From Lobosporangium transversale (taxonomy: Eukaryota > Mortierellomycota > Mortierellomycetes > Mortierellales > Mortierellaceae), in the NCBI RefSeq assembly GCF_002105155.1, contig NW_019028979.1, positions 744,001 to 808,000 on the forward strand: 64,000 nt of DNA, in the 5' to 3' direction. Under the pieces are notes generated by a model. The model had not been told where the DNA came from. It ran no database searches and saw only the letters and a program-made list of their open reading frames with translations. The translations under genes were made by a program, and so were the position numbers. Below, piece after piece: positions 22,034-33,978 of the stretch. Positions within the stretch are counted from its first letter, which is position 1; the number at the start of each line of letters is the position of its first letter.

Positions 22034-22749
22034 ATGGTTAAGCTCACTACCCTTCTCTTTGCCACAGTTGCCCTCCTGGCCTCCACCAACGCTCAGGTTT
22101 CACTTGCGCCCACCTTCTTCAACGAAACCGAGATCAATCCCACGATCAACTCTGCTGAGGACATTGTTGACTCGGAATTGTTGCCCCCCAGCCATCAGCT
22201 GGTCCGTCGTGCTCCTGTCGCCAAACCCAAACTGACCAAGGAACAGAAGACGATCCTGGATGCCCACAACAAGGTCCGTGCTCTCCACGGAGCTCCTCCT
22301 CTGGTCTGGAATACCAAGGCTGAAAAGCATGGACAAAACTGGCTAAAGAGGTGCGCGTTTGAGCACAGCCAATCCCGTGAGGTAAATCTAAAAAATCCAA
22401 GCCACACCCTCCCCTTAATATAAAAAAAATCTAAAAATGCTTTTGCTAAACTTTTTTCCTTCTTTTTTTTTTTTTTTTCAAAAAAAATTAGTTTGGTGAG
22501 AACTTGGCTATGGGTTACGGAAGCTTCAAGCAGGTGGTGAACGGTTGGTATAGTGAGGTGTCGAATTACAATTACAACCGTCCCGGTTTCGGCATGAAGA
22601 CTGGTCATTTCACTCAAGTAGTCTGGAAAAGCACTAAATCGGTTGGATGTGCCAAGAGAACCTGTAATGGTCGTCCCCTCTATATCTGCAATTATTACGG
22701 ACCTGGCAACTATGCAAATCAGTATCGTGAGAACGTCTTGCCTCGCAAG

Positions 22750-22755
<6 letters not shown>
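22034..22755 (+). CDS. Secreted CAP/PR-1-like protein
   Basis: Two exons (22034-22381, 22492-22755; donor GTAAAT, acceptor TTAG) give 203 residues. A signal peptide (1-20, cut after TNA) is followed by a short acidic propeptide ending in Arg-Arg (58-59), a likely Kex2 site. A complete CAP domain follows from about residue 70: DAHNKVRALHGAPPL, then W-N-x-x-A, FEHSQS, FGENLAMG, the CAP1 motif GHFTQVVW and the CAP2 motif YICNYYGPGNY. These carry the two conserved His and two Glu of the family cleft. The ATG at 22034 is chosen because it begins the signal peptide; the open frame upstream is leader. Known fungal relatives (Pry proteins) bind sterols and fatty acids and are exported; some act against host tissue. 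The precise ligand here is unknown. Confidence 0.93.
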
Positions 22756-22785
<30 letters not shown>

Positions 22786-22984
22786 AATCAAACTGTAGAA
22801 TCCTGTACTGAATGAATAAAAAAAAAGATGAGGCTGGTTCCTCGTCTATATCATTTGTGAAGAGCAAGAGAATAATAGTATATACATGCATGTGCATGTG
22901 CACATCATTAATAATTAAAGGAGGAAGAGAGAATAACTACTATCCAATACATTATTGTCCCCATGGTTCTAAAATCCTTATTGT

Positions 22985-23050
22985 CCAAGTTCAAGCTCAA
23001 ATACAAGCTCAAGTTCAAGCTCAAATTCAAGCTCAAGTTCAAGCTCCAAG
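22985..23050. repeat. CAAGCTCAAGTT tandem repeat
   Basis: About eleven units of a CAAGTT/CAAGCTC/CAAATT family, a minisatellite with 6-bp periodicity, downstream of the CAP gene. Confidence 0.8.
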
Positions 23051-23177
23051 CTCTTTTCGCTTTGCCTTTTTTATTTTTTATGGAATGGCGTATGTAGTAG
23101 GAACTGAGCCTAAAGGACGGCGCAAGTTTGATCAAAAAAGTAAAAAAGAAGGGTCGACAAAAAGCTCATCCATTTGC

Positions 23178-23219
<42 letters not shown>

Positions 23220-23694
23220 ACACGGGTTCAATATACCCATGTTTACTTGGCAGATCCCAAAAAGCTCTCAGGGGTAAAAAGAGTCTTTTTTTCGATTTCT
23301 AAGCATGGGAATATGTTTTTATGCGTCTTTAATTTTTTTTTTTTTTTTGCGCCTGCGTCTTTGCGAAATCCTTTCTCCGATTGCGCACATCCAATCAAGA
23401 GTATTACAAATATCGCATCATGTTGTGTATTCTGTAACAACGTGTCAAGAGACAAAACTTGTTTAACCAGATGTAAAGATACGAAAAAGAGAAAAAGTCA
23501 GAGGGTCTATTCATTTATCCACTTGCCCATTTATCCATTTATTCATTACAACTATTTTAGTTTTTAGTCATTCCCGAATATATATATAAAAAAAAAAAAA
23601 TACTCTCATCCTGATTAAAAGTAATGGAGAAAAGTAAAGAAAGAAAGAAAGAAAGAAATGAAAAAGAAAAATGTGTTGGGATAGCTTAACGCAA

Positions 23695-23760
23695 TTAGCA
23701 ATAGCAATGGCAATAGTAATAGCAATACCAATAGCAATAGCAATGCAATGCAATGCAAGC
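23695..23760. repeat. CAATAG/CAATGG hexamer repeat
   Basis: About ten 6-bp units ending in CAATG pentamers. Because it is in multiples of three it opens all frames locally and yields an Ile/Ala-rich artefact. Confidence 0.8.
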
Positions 23761-25146
23761 TCATCAGAGATTATTGATAATATGGTTAATGGAATGTTTA
23801 TTAAAAAGAAAAAGAAAAGAAAATCAGTTCCTGCAGTCACCGCAGTCAAGGGACTTTTTTTTTTCTGTGCGCGATTTTGCAAATTGCAAAGTGAAGTGTG
23901 GCCACATGGCCCAATTCCTCTTTTCTGGTTAGTAGTACATGGAGCGATTAATCGGGCATTACGGAAAGGGCAGCTTAGTATAGACATAATATAATTGGGG
24001 CAAAAAAAAAAAAGAGAGACATTATTAATCATCCGTAACGCAATTAACTTTGATAAAGTCGTCTTTAGAAAGAAGACACAGACAAAAAAAATAAAATAAA
24101 ATAAAATTAAATAGAATAGAATATGAAAATGTCGCCATCACGAAAAATTAAAATAGTCAATCAACCATCCAATTTACATTTATATATTAATAATACCCGA
24201 TGTGTAATATGTAGAATTGTTAATCAATATATTAGACAATACAATATGTACACTTTGTCAACTGATCGTAATTACGGATAAAAAAAAAAGGGTGCATGTA
24301 GTCAGGACTAAAAAAAAAAAAAAAAAAAATCGATCATCACGACATGGTTACAATGAACAATGAAATGTCCACGCGAAATATACACAAAAGGAAAAAAGGA
24401 ACAAAAGGATGCTTGTTACAGTGTTACACGTTTTTTTTATTTTTGTCATGGCAATGATGTGATTGCCAAGCCCGTGGCAAAAAATCACGTCCGCATGAAT
24501 CAAACATCGTCATGCCATGTGGATTGTACCCCTCTCTCGGCTTTCTACCCTCTTCTGGGTAACAAAAAGGAAAAAGGATATCCATCAGGGTCTCAATTCT
24601 TCCGGTGACATGTTTTTCCATGCGCATTTTTTTTTTTTTTTTTTTTTTTTTTGGGTAATTTCTCCGTATCATGCAGTTGCGTCAATTGTTGGACAAAAAA
24701 AGATGATACATCGATTCGATATTTGTACAAATATATTCTATACATCAATTTTGTAAATAAAAGAAAAAAGATGAAAGGATGGTGAATTTATTTAACATGT
24801 CAAAAAAAGGTAATATGTTGAGAGGCCTTTTCAGTTGGCGGTCGATTGTTCAGACCAGAAGATCCATTATAATTGACCACAACAGACAATTGTCCTTGAC
24901 GCACCCCCTTCACTTTTTTTTTTTTTTTTTTTTTTTTGTTTTGTTTATTTGTTTACTTTTTTATCAAAAGCTTGTGCTCCTTCAGTCTCTCTTTCCTATC
25001 TCCCCTCACTCCATCATCGTTTCCATAAACAGAAATGGTTACCGGGAAACACTAACGTAACGATTAAAGCCATATTCAATGTCATTGTGCGTGGAAAAAG
25101 CTGTTGGCAGGAGAAAGAGAACGCGTATCAATCAAAAGGGGAAAGA

Positions 25147-25181
<35 letters not shown>

Positions 25182-25377
25182 AAAGGGAGTAAGCATTATA
25201 CTGGGAATAGGGATGGAGATAGAGATAGACATGGGGATAGGAGTTGAAGATAGAAAATAGGATATAGGAAATAAGAAATAAGAATAGGAGTAAAAAAAAA
25301 ATTGATAAACTTACTCTGTTAGCCCAGCTGCAACGATATGTAATGGCAAAAGGGGCCAGGGTCACCCTGCGTTTCTT

Positions 25378-25412
25378 TTCTTTTTTCTTTTTTAAAAAAG
25401 AAAAAAGAAAAA
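25378..25412. repeat. A/T palindrome
   Basis: A T/C-rich arm (TTTCTTTTTTCTTTTTT) is followed at once by its exact reverse complement. The whole is about 34 bp with no loop, and could extrude as a hairpin. Confidence 0.7.
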
Positions 25413-25984
25413 AAAGAAAAATAATAAAAAAAAAGGACCATGGAGTAGATAGCATCAAAGTATAAGGAGGTACCCGAGCAGCCTAGCTATCATCGTCATC
25501 GTCATCAGCATCTTCACCATGATGGCTATTTAGTCATCAGGCATTATCGTGTTCCCCAAACCCCACCCCTGAGTTCCTTAGCGTCAACTGTTGGCATACA
25601 TGGTCCCTTCACATCTCCCATTCTGTCTGACACTAAAAAAAAAAAACAACAACAACAACAACAACAACGGCAGTAACAACAACAACAGTGCGTCGTTGCA
25701 TTTACACTAGGGTCGTCCGACTACCTGCTCATTATGTCAACTTTTTGTGCAGGGACCCACATTCCCTTCCCGCGTCTTTTCTTCCTGTTATTTAAATATA
25801 ATCATATAATGTTTAGACATTTCTACAGTGTAATATTTAGCAGTATATAAACAATACACCATCATTCTGTTTAATAACTTTTATTACCCTCTTTTATTTT
25901 TTTTTATTTTTTTTTTTGTTCAGGGCTCCCAGGCTAGAACAGTTCTGAAATCTCTTCATCCTGTAACTGATTTTTTCAATTACA

Positions 25985-26016
<32 letters not shown>

Positions 26017-26245
26017 CGAACCGTACGCGTAAATGCATATATAACATAACACAAAAACTTCCGCTCCATCTCTCTTTGCTGCTGATGTTTCACTTTTCAA
26101 TTGCTCTATATTGTGATTATAAAGAGAAAAGGAAATCGACAGATTCAGCAGATTCAGCAGATTCAACAGATTCATTAGATTCAGAAAGAAAGAAAGAAAA
26201 AACTCCCCGATAAGACAATTTAATGAAGTTTCAGGAATAGACGCG

Positions 26246-26288
<43 letters not shown>

Positions 26289-28736
26289 ATTATTTATCTT
26301 ATTGTCACGATAGCACAATTCTTTTTTTTGAGATGCAGATGGACCCCGATGATGGACCCTAGTCATTTAATTTTTTTTTTTTTTTTTTTTAATATTCGCG
26401 TAATATTACGGGTGCAAGTTGGTGTTGATGCGCCTTTTTTAAAAAAAAAATAAAAAAAATTTCTACTATTATTAACATGCAAGCAAGGTACTTTGATGCA
26501 ATGTAATGCAGTGCTGTTCGGCATTGATGTCCCTGTTGCTGTCACCATTGCTGTTGCTGTGTGTCGTTGAATTTTTTTTTTTTTTTTTTTTTGTTATCTT
26601 TCTAGGCTTCTAGAACATTAAGGAAATATAAATAAAGCTTTTTTTTTTTTTTTTTTTTTTGAAGATCTTTGTCTGGACCAAAAAAAGAAAGAGAGCAATC
26701 TAAATAGCTAACCGGTGTGTGAAGGGAGAGAGAGAGAGAGAGAGAGAGAATGAATGTGTGGTAACAGTAGTATGAAGAATAAAATCAGGGGTTAAAAAAA
26801 AAAAAAAAAAAAAAAAAAAGACCGATGTGAGCGTAAGAGCGGAAAAAAAAATAAAGTGTAGTTTGAACTGTACCTTAACCGACTGTGCGTCAAACTAAAA
26901 AAGCCAATCAAGAGCGCGTTGCTGTGCGGATTGAAGAAAAAAAAAAAAAAATAACAATCTGTACCAACATTGTCCACAACGACGACAGCACCAATAAGAA
27001 CAGCAATGGAAAAAATAAAATAGCATAAAAATAAAATGCAAAGCGCCATAAATGATAAACAACAGGTGCCGAGGAAGAGGAAGAAGAAGAAGAAGAAAAA
27101 AAAAAAAAGAGGGGTTAAAGAATTGACAAAAAAAATGATCACATTTGACATTAGCTAATACGTCTCGACTCTGTCAAAGAAGACCTGGCTTCATCTTCAT
27201 CCATATCTCCTCTCCCTCACTAAAAAGCCACCCCGTGGGGACAAGTGTATTGGTTCCTCGTTGGTTTTGATGCTGGTGTTGACATCAATATTGAAATAGA
27301 AATAGGATATTGAATGCTGATGCTGATGCAATTGACGCGCGGTTCATGTTGATGTTGTCTATATTTTTATTATCCTCATTCTTATTGGTACAGTTCTTTC
27401 TTTTTTATTTTTTCCTATTAGCCTCTCATTAATCAATTGACCTTAATGAGCTCTATCAGCAAGTTCCCAGTTATAGACTACTGTTGATATGGCATACAAC
27501 CCAAATGTTGAATATAATCAATATGTGGAGATAACCAAACGCGCTGTTTCAATAATATAAAAAAAAAAAAAAAAAAAAAAAAGAGAGATGGTCTGATCTT
27601 TTGTTTTGTTTGCTCTGGGCTTCAAAAAAAAAACACAATGACCAACTTTTTTATTTAATTCCCCACAACGCTAAAAAAAAAAAAAAAAAAATAAGACACA
27701 ATATATTTATTGGCTAAATAACATTACTCACACGGTCCTGTCATGTAGTCCCTAATTGACCCAGTTAGTTCTAGGCAGCCAAAAATTGGGAGAGGGGCTA
27801 CCAGAAAGGTTGCTCTGGACCCAACTGACCTACATTTTATTATCCTCTATTCCGCTTTTTTCTTGTGCAACGAGAGCTTCGTAGTTTCGTGGAGAAAGGA
27901 GGAAAGGAGAATTTTTTTTTACATTCACCCCACAAGACGTGACCACATTGGCCCTGTACCTCTCACTCAACGGCTCTCTATTTTACATTAATGAATGAGA
28001 CACAGCATGACTGGGAGTGATGATAAAAAAATAAAAAAATAAAAAAAAAGAGTGTTGGTTCTGTATAGATTGAGATGGCACATGCATGGACATGAGTTAA
28101 CACGAGATAGAGATTGAGAGAGAAGGAAAAAAGAAGCTAGATGGGAGATAACGGTATCCCCGTATTCCATCATTTTGTAAGCAAAAAGGATATTATTACT
28201 TTAGGGAAGGGGGTTTGGGAGAGGAGGGGGCCTTACGTGAATTTGTAACAGCTATTGTAGGCTACTACACATGCAGACTAGACTATTGTAGAAATATCAC
28301 ACACAGAGAATGTTAAAGGGCTCTTTCTTCTTTCTTCTCTCTCTTTTTTTTTTTTTAAAAAAAAGAGGGCGTGGGATGAATGAGTGAATCCAAACAACAA
28401 CAAATAACAAACAGCAGAAAGAGAAAGAGAGAGAAAAAAGCTCTGGGGCTGTTTGGCTGTAAACGAAATAGATGATCTTTTTTTTTTAATGTTGCAGTTG
28501 AAAATTCATGCAAAAACTCATCTTATGAATAAGAGGATTAAAGAGAAAAACTCTATACATGAAGATCATCAGAGCAAAATAATCCCATTAAGTTCTACGA
28601 GTATCAGGTCCTTTACATGTTTAAAGATCCTTTAACAGTACTATCAGTTTTCTTCATCTGATGCATGTCGTGACCACTGCTCTCGTTTTTTTTTTTTCCT
28701 GTCGGTTCATCGGTTCACAAGCATATTCGCCTATCA

Positions 28737-28760
28737 TTAACGTTAACGTTAACGTTTACA
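28737..28760. repeat. TTAACG hexamer repeat
   Basis: Three to four units of TTAACG with partial copies on either side (CATTAACATTAAC). Too short to be telomeric evidence. Confidence 0.7.
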
Positions 28761-29027
28761 TTCATTAACATTAACACTATTTGTGCAGCAGTTCTAGTGT
28801 TCTAGTATTTACCATGGCTTTAGAAAAAGAAAGAAGAAAAAAGAAAAAAGATTAGAACGAGAGAGAGGGTCCTTCGTTTGACAATGAATGGTAGGGGGCC
28901 TTTGATTCAGCTTTTCTCGAAAACCTTTTTTTTCTTTTTTTTTTCTTTTTTTTTCTATTTTTTTCCAATATTCCTATTTTCACCCCACGACAAAAGGAAG
29001 GCCAGGAGAAAGGCCAAATCAGGGCTA

Positions 29028-29105
29028 AGTCAAAGTCAAAGACAAGGTCAAGGTCAAGGTCTAGATCCAGGTCAAGGTCTAGATCCAGGTCAAGGCCCAG
29101 GGTTA
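29028..29105. repeat. AGGTCA-rich minisatellite with 18-bp duplicated unit
   Basis: Starts with GTCAAAG/GTCAAGG units and contains two adjacent identical 18-mers built on AGGTCTAGATCC. The minus strand reads as an Asp-Leu repeat because of the 6-bp period. Confidence 0.75.
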
Positions 29106-29232
29106 GATGTTGTTTCTGTATTTGAGCATTGACCATGATCATCATAATGGTCAAGCCAAAAAGAATAAAAGCATAGGAGGTTACTATTAGCATTTTCCAA
29201 AGACATTGCTATCTAAAAGGACACATACTCCT

Positions 29233-29265
<33 letters not shown>

Positions 29266-29304
29266 CTTTTTCTCGCCAGGGACCCCATTGTATTATGGTA
29301 CTGG

Positions 29305-29335
<31 letters not shown>

Positions 29336-30515
29336 CTTGTTTTTCAATCCCGTGACCTCTAGCCAGTGTATGGATCATTGCCAACTACTTGGGTACCGGC
29401 AAAACATGAAGCTGTATATCCCTTACAAATATACCAATATTAATATAAATATATATATTTGTAAACATTCATGTATGAGATATGTGAATACTAGCTGTAT
29501 ATCATAACATATAGTAGCCTATCATAAAGAGCACCATCCTGTTTCAAGCTACTTTATAAGCTGCCCACTTTTCGGTTTCAATAGAAAAAGAAAGGGGGAC
29601 GTGTCAAGGTACGAATGATACATTTTTATATTCATATAGATATATAGTAATGGTACATTTCCTTTAGACATAATATAAATGTAATTGAGCCTGTTCATAC
29701 TTTACTATCTTGAGCAGGTATACTCTTCATGAGAACGTTAACTCTGTTTATGTTATTTAACTTGTCCTAATATAACATCGGTGTAGTTGAAGCAGGAAAA
29801 AAAAAACGTCTGTTCATCACGTTCAATGAACAACACATGTACACGAGTCCCTGTCACTGCCTTACGAATGCTTGATAGGTAATATTGACTCCTTTCTCTA
29901 CCCCCCTTCCTTCTCCTCCCATGACTGACATGCACAATGTTAGGGTATATTGTCATGCCATTGTCTGTGGGTTTAGTCTGTCGGTCAGTCAGCCCTTGAG
30001 TTAATGACATGTCATGCCTGTACCCATGCCTTGTCCGGTTTACAATAAACAAAAAACGAGCGGCTCAGTACATGTGCATCAAGCTCATCTCATCTCAAGG
30101 AAGCATGAATCACCAAAAAAAGAAAACATAGAGGGTAGGACAGAGGTATCCGTTTATTCAGTTACACCCTGAAACTCGGTTATTCCCTCTTTTCGACTTT
30201 TTATTAAAAGTATTGACGCGACGTTACTTTTTTATTATTATTTATTTATTATTATTATTGTTTACCTGTAGGTACCAATGCAGTTCATTGAGGAGAGAGG
30301 AAGAGTTAGAGAGAGAAGAGCTCTCATGCACCATTTTTTTTACTCCTATAGCGTTTCTCTCTCTATCTCTATCTCTCTTGCTCTCTATTTTTTCCTCAAC
30401 CTACACTGCCTACACCTACACACATACCCCCTTGCTCTTTCTTTCTTAGCCACGGAACAGGCTTTTTTTGTTGTTGTTTATTGAACCTCTCATTGCCCTC
30501 TCTCTTCTATTAGTA

Positions 30516-30550
<35 letters not shown>

Positions 30551-30766
30551 CGAGCATTTAGGGCAGAGTAATCGAGGGGTATTAAAAATAGTCGAATGGT
30601 GTAGCTAGGGGAGAAGGGAGGAAAGAGTGACCTAAATAGAAAAAAAGAAAAGAAGAGATTACAGATAGAGAGTCTGTGTGCGTGTTTGTAAGTACGTTAT
30701 ATGGATCAGTCGACTGGTCTGGTCTGGATGAATTATATACTAACTATGAGAGCCATATCCCTCTTC

Positions 30767-31352
30767 TTAAGTGGCGAGGATCACTTGGCGAAGACGAATG
30801 GCGAAGGCTACTGATGTGTCTGCACTAAATGCATTTGCATTAGGTGTGTGGTGCTTAGTCCATCTAAAATCCGGTTTCGGCAATCTATGTATAATACAAT
30901 TGGGAAAAAGAGAGTGTGTGTGGAGCAATTTTTTTTTTTTTGCCTCTGTCAATTATTAATTGACAGTTGTCAGAGCTACCGTGGTACGTAGTTTAATAAT
31001 AGTAAAATGTAACATTCAATTCCAATTAAAAAATTTTCCGGGTGCTTCACAGAAACAGTGCGGGATAACGGGCACACACACGACACAACATCTTGGAATG
31101 TGTACTGTTCACGTTGTCCTTCTACGCTGTTCTTTTGTATTCTGCCTTGCTTAACAAAAACAAAAAAAGAGGGGGGGGGGAGCCCTTGCGTTAGAATGAT
31201 AGATGTGGCTAAGAGAGATAGAGACGAATATGTAAAAACAGATATGTAATGTGAGAAAGGAAAGAATGTAATGTAATGTTTATGCGGTATTATTTCATTA
31301 ATACCAGTTTAACATCTATTCTTCTCCCACCACCACCTTCGTAGTATGACAT
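30767..31352 (-). CDS. Possible small three-exon gene, 104 residues
   Basis: The model joins 31352-31305 (MSYYEGGGG start, donor GTATTA), 31149-30980 (acceptor GTTAAG after a pyrimidine tract, donor GTAGCT) and 30863-30767 (acceptor TTTTAG, stop TAA). All three phases agree and the total is 105 codons. The middle exon is 56 open codons and includes a hydrophobic stretch (FLIGIECYILLLLNY). The last exon has codon use like the confirmed genes (AFSADTSVAFAIRLRQVI). I do not recognise the family and the hydrophobic part is AT-rich, so it could be chance. If real, it is a small protein with one possible membrane segment in an otherwise empty tract. Confidence 0.35.
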
Positions 31353-31954
31353 GGCATAAACAATACATCTACTACATCTAAATTATATCCCTTCATTTGT
31401 GTACATTTTCTGGTACGAATGGAAAACGCAGGAGGAAGAGGAAATAGAGATAAGAGATGGAGATAAATAATAATGATAATAGTAGTAATAATAATAGTTA
31501 TAATTACGGTAATAAAGAGTAAAAATAAACAAGTGGTGTAGTCATTAGCCCCTCAGTAGACGATTTAAATCTATTCTACCCTGCCTGGCTTTATTTGCTG
31601 TCATTCATCTTGGTTAAAGACACTATAGAATGAGATAAAAAGAAACAAAAGAAAAAGGAGTAAAAAGAAAGAAAAGAAGGAAATACCAATCTCACAGCCC
31701 GAGGGAAAACCGGAAAGGGTCTTGAGTGAATTAACGGCCGTTGTTGTCGTTATGGTCGTGTTGTTTATTGTTTATTCTTCATTTTCCCTATCTGTTAAAA
31801 CGACACGTTGGAAAAAAAGCTGTAAATGGCTGTAGACGAGGCGACAATGTCTATATTTGTCATCGATGAGTTGTGGAGAAAAGAGGCGATGAGTTTATTC
31901 AATTGCTATTATTGTATATATATATATATTATTGCCAAGTAAACATACGCCGCA

Positions 31955-31956
<2 letters not shown>

Positions 31957-31996
<40 letters not shown>

Positions 31997-31997
31997 T
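31957..31997. repeat. ATT trinucleotide microsatellite
   Basis: About 13 uninterrupted ATT units. Confidence 0.9.
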
Positions 31998-32035
31998 TCG
32001 ATCACTCTTTTCTTTTCTTGGCCGCAGCAGCCCAG

Positions 32036-32071
<36 letters not shown>

Positions 32072-32577
32072 TTTTCTGTGTTGCGGCTGAGAGAAGTGCC
32101 GACTGTGAATGTTTTAATTGAGCTAAATAATAAATATTTTCTATTGTTGAGCTATTTCAACTTTATATTGATACAATAATAAACTTCATTTTTGTCGTTT
32201 TGCCCAGCAATTTTCTTCGACTCTTCTATTTCGCCGAGGAATTTCCTTGTCCCTCTTTGTCTTTCTGGGCAAACACAAAAGAAACACGTTGTATTTAATG
32301 CCGCGCCACTGTGAACACTGTTTTTCATCTTTTTTTTTTTTTTTTTTTCTTGTCGCGAAGAAAAAAGAATCGAAAAAGGGAAATAGTCGACTTGGCAGCC
32401 ATTGAGCCAAGTCGACGAAGATAAAGTCAAGCTTGGGTGTTTCTATTTCTTCTTTCTATCTCTCTAAACCATGTGACATTGCAAAGGTAAATGTGGCATG
32501 TTCAAAGGCTGTGACCATCCGGATAAAAATTTGTACTTATTGAATGAATTCTTTTTTTGGTAGCAGAGAGCGACGCG

Positions 32578-32631
32578 TCAATTGATGCGAGACTGTCTCA
32601 GATGGGATCAATTGAGACGATAGTCAATTGA
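32578..32631. promoter_or_regulatory. Three TCAATTGA palindromes
   Basis: Perfect octamer palindromes at 32578, 32608 and 32624, about 700 bases before the response-regulator start. The first sits in a larger near-palindrome (GCGTCAATTGATGC). Clustering suggests a protein-binding array; the factor is unknown. Confidence 0.35.
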
Positions 32632-33003
32632 GAGGCGTCAGAGTATGTTTTATATTGATAAAGTTTATTTTTAAAATACAGTATTGTAATTCAATAGGCC
32701 ATGCTCGATCAATGCTATTGAGTGTGATTCATTCTAATTCAATCCAGGTTTAAAATACGCAGAAGAATAAGAAAAAAGCGCTGCGGACAGACGGAACTTG
32801 GGCATCCGCACATCCGCATATCCGCACATAACTAAAACAATGGTCAGAGCAATTGAGTTATTCCTGAGTCAATCAAATCAATTCAAGTCAATCTAAAATC
32901 CATTCAATAATAATGCTATTCAATCCATTCAATCCTTTTTATTGTAATTGTATTGGAATATGTATAATACTCAACACTTTGTCGTTATCGTCCTTTGGAT
33001 TTG

Positions 33004-33013
33004 TATAAAAAGG
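33004..33013 (+). promoter_or_regulatory. TATA box of the response-regulator gene
   Basis: TATAAAAAGG followed by a pyrimidine-rich leader (33040-33190), about 330 bases before the start codon. Confidence 0.55.
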
Positions 33014-33336
33014 GTCTGATGTCCCCCCCCAAGTTCACTCTTTTTTATTTCTCTTTTTCTTTTTTATCCCTCCTACTCTCTTTCATAAACGATCCTTAGT
33101 TCGTACAGCCTAGACCAACTTCTCCTTACTTAATTTGCTTCGCATTTCTCTCTCTCTCTCTCTCTCTCTCACTCTCTCTCACAATAATTCCTCTACCTCA
33201 CTCACAAACAAGTACTTTCACCATTCACTCCTCAAAGAAATACCACCACCTCTCTTCTTGCACCAGCCACTCCACGACCACTACCACCATAACCTCTACA
33301 AAAACTACCACAACTCTTCCACAATCCGAATCAACC

Positions 33337-33978
33337 ATGCTTTGTTCTGTTATCCGTAAAATGTGCTCAACAACATCGACTAGACTACTCCAAGAACAAC
33401 CACTTCAGAAATCCACATCGTATCTCAACAAGGCCTTCAACACCATGGCTTCTCCCATCACTCCTCCCAGCTCTCCTCCTTCTCCTGCTATGAGCATGGA
33501 AAGCATCAACGGCGACGAATTTGACGACCATGATTCTCAACAAACTCGCAAGATCAAGGTTATGATCATCGATGACAATGCCATCAACCTGTCCATTCTT
33601 TCGCGTCTCCTCAACAAGCACTTTGCTGATACTATCCAACTCACCTCTGTTCAGAGCTCAGGTCTCTCTGCTTTGAACCAACTCACAAAGGATGAGGTCG
33701 ACTTGATCCTCATGGACATCGATATGCCAGAACTCTCCGGTGTCGAGACCACAACTGCTATCCGTACCAACAACTCCCATACTGGACACTCGATCTTGGA
33801 GCAAAACAAGACTGTTCCTATTATCGCTGTAACCACCTCAGACGCTGAGGAGCAACGCGAACTCTACCGCAAAGTCGGCATGGCTGACTGTGTCTCCAAG
33901 CCTATTGCTGTCCCCAAGTTGCGCATGGCCATCGAAGAGGCTATGAAGGCAGTGCACACTGTCGCTACCACAGGATGA
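33337..33978 (+). CDS. Stand-alone response regulator (receiver domain only)
   Basis: One intronless frame of 213 residues. Residues 1-70 are Ser/Pro-rich with no domain. A full receiver domain covers about 73-205: acidic pair D79-D80 in VMIIDDNAINL, phospho-acceptor D127 in LILMDIDMPELSG, T166 in PIIAVTT and the invariant K188 in VSKP. By family knowledge, a phosphotransfer protein passes phosphate to D127; partners are hybrid histidine kinases via an Ypd1-type carrier. No output domain is attached, so it probably acts through a partner or as a phosphate sink, as for fungal single-domain regulators such as Candida Srr1. A second ATG at residue 37 in good context could be the real start, because residues 1-36 carry no motif. 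The promoter has a TATA box and is CT-rich; codon use is biased as in well-expressed genes. Confidence 0.9.
   Translation: MLCSVIRKMCSTTSTRLLQEQPLQKSTSYLNKAFNTMASPITPPSSPPSPAMSMESINGDEFDDHDSQQTRKIKVMIIDDNAINLSILSRLLNKHFADTIQLTSVQSSGLSALNQLTKDEVDLILMDIDMPELSGVETTTAIRTNNSHTGHSILEQNKTVPIIAVTTSDAEEQRELYRKVGMADCVSKPIAVPKLRMAIEEAMKAVHTVATTG

Larger units (their letters stand above)
22756..27600. other. Gene-poor tract, first part
   Basis: No gene I can support. Contents are more than a dozen A- or T-runs of 15-40 bases (for example 22753-22784, 26248-26284, 26793-26819) and a CAAGCTCAAGTT-type repeat (22985-23050). There are also a CAATAG repeat (23695-23760), a CAACAA repeat (25647-25690), an AGATTCAGC repeat (26140-26180) and a GA run (26728-26750). 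A short minus-strand segment (about 25055-25100) resembles a signal-peptide exon with donor GTAACC, but I could not extend it into a gene. Confidence 0.45.
27601..30766. other. Gene-poor tract, second part
   Basis: This holds more homopolymer runs (29235-29265, 29309-29334, 30520-30550), a TTAACG repeat (28737-28760), an 18-bp duplicated unit (29040-29100) and a mostly featureless stretch at 29400-30200. The segment 27735-27960 is less AT-rich and open on both strands, with a CCAAT motif and a GGTCACGTC motif near 27940. It could be a promoter, but I see no gene for it. Confidence 0.45.
31353..33336. other. Intergenic; promoter region of the response-regulator gene
   Basis: This holds an ATT repeat (31957-31997), T-runs (32039-32070, 32331-32349), three TCAATTGA palindromes (32578-32631), further CAATT/TCAAT motifs to 32960, a TATA box at 33004 and a CT-rich leader (33040-33190). 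No supported gene. Confidence 0.55.

Noticed and set aside
21611-22423. A 270-codon frame including the CAP start
   Set aside because: The part before 22034 is leader with a TATA box at 21839; the signal peptide begins at 22034, and the end of this frame runs into the intron.
27721-27960. Minus-strand exon-like segment with donor GTAATG and a downstream poly-T/AG acceptor
   Set aside because: The joined product would be very short and the upstream part resembles a promoter (CCAAT, GGTCACGTC).
28737-28760. TTAACG repeat considered as telomere-like
   Set aside because: Only a few units, internal, and unlike the TTAGGG-type telomere repeat of most fungi.
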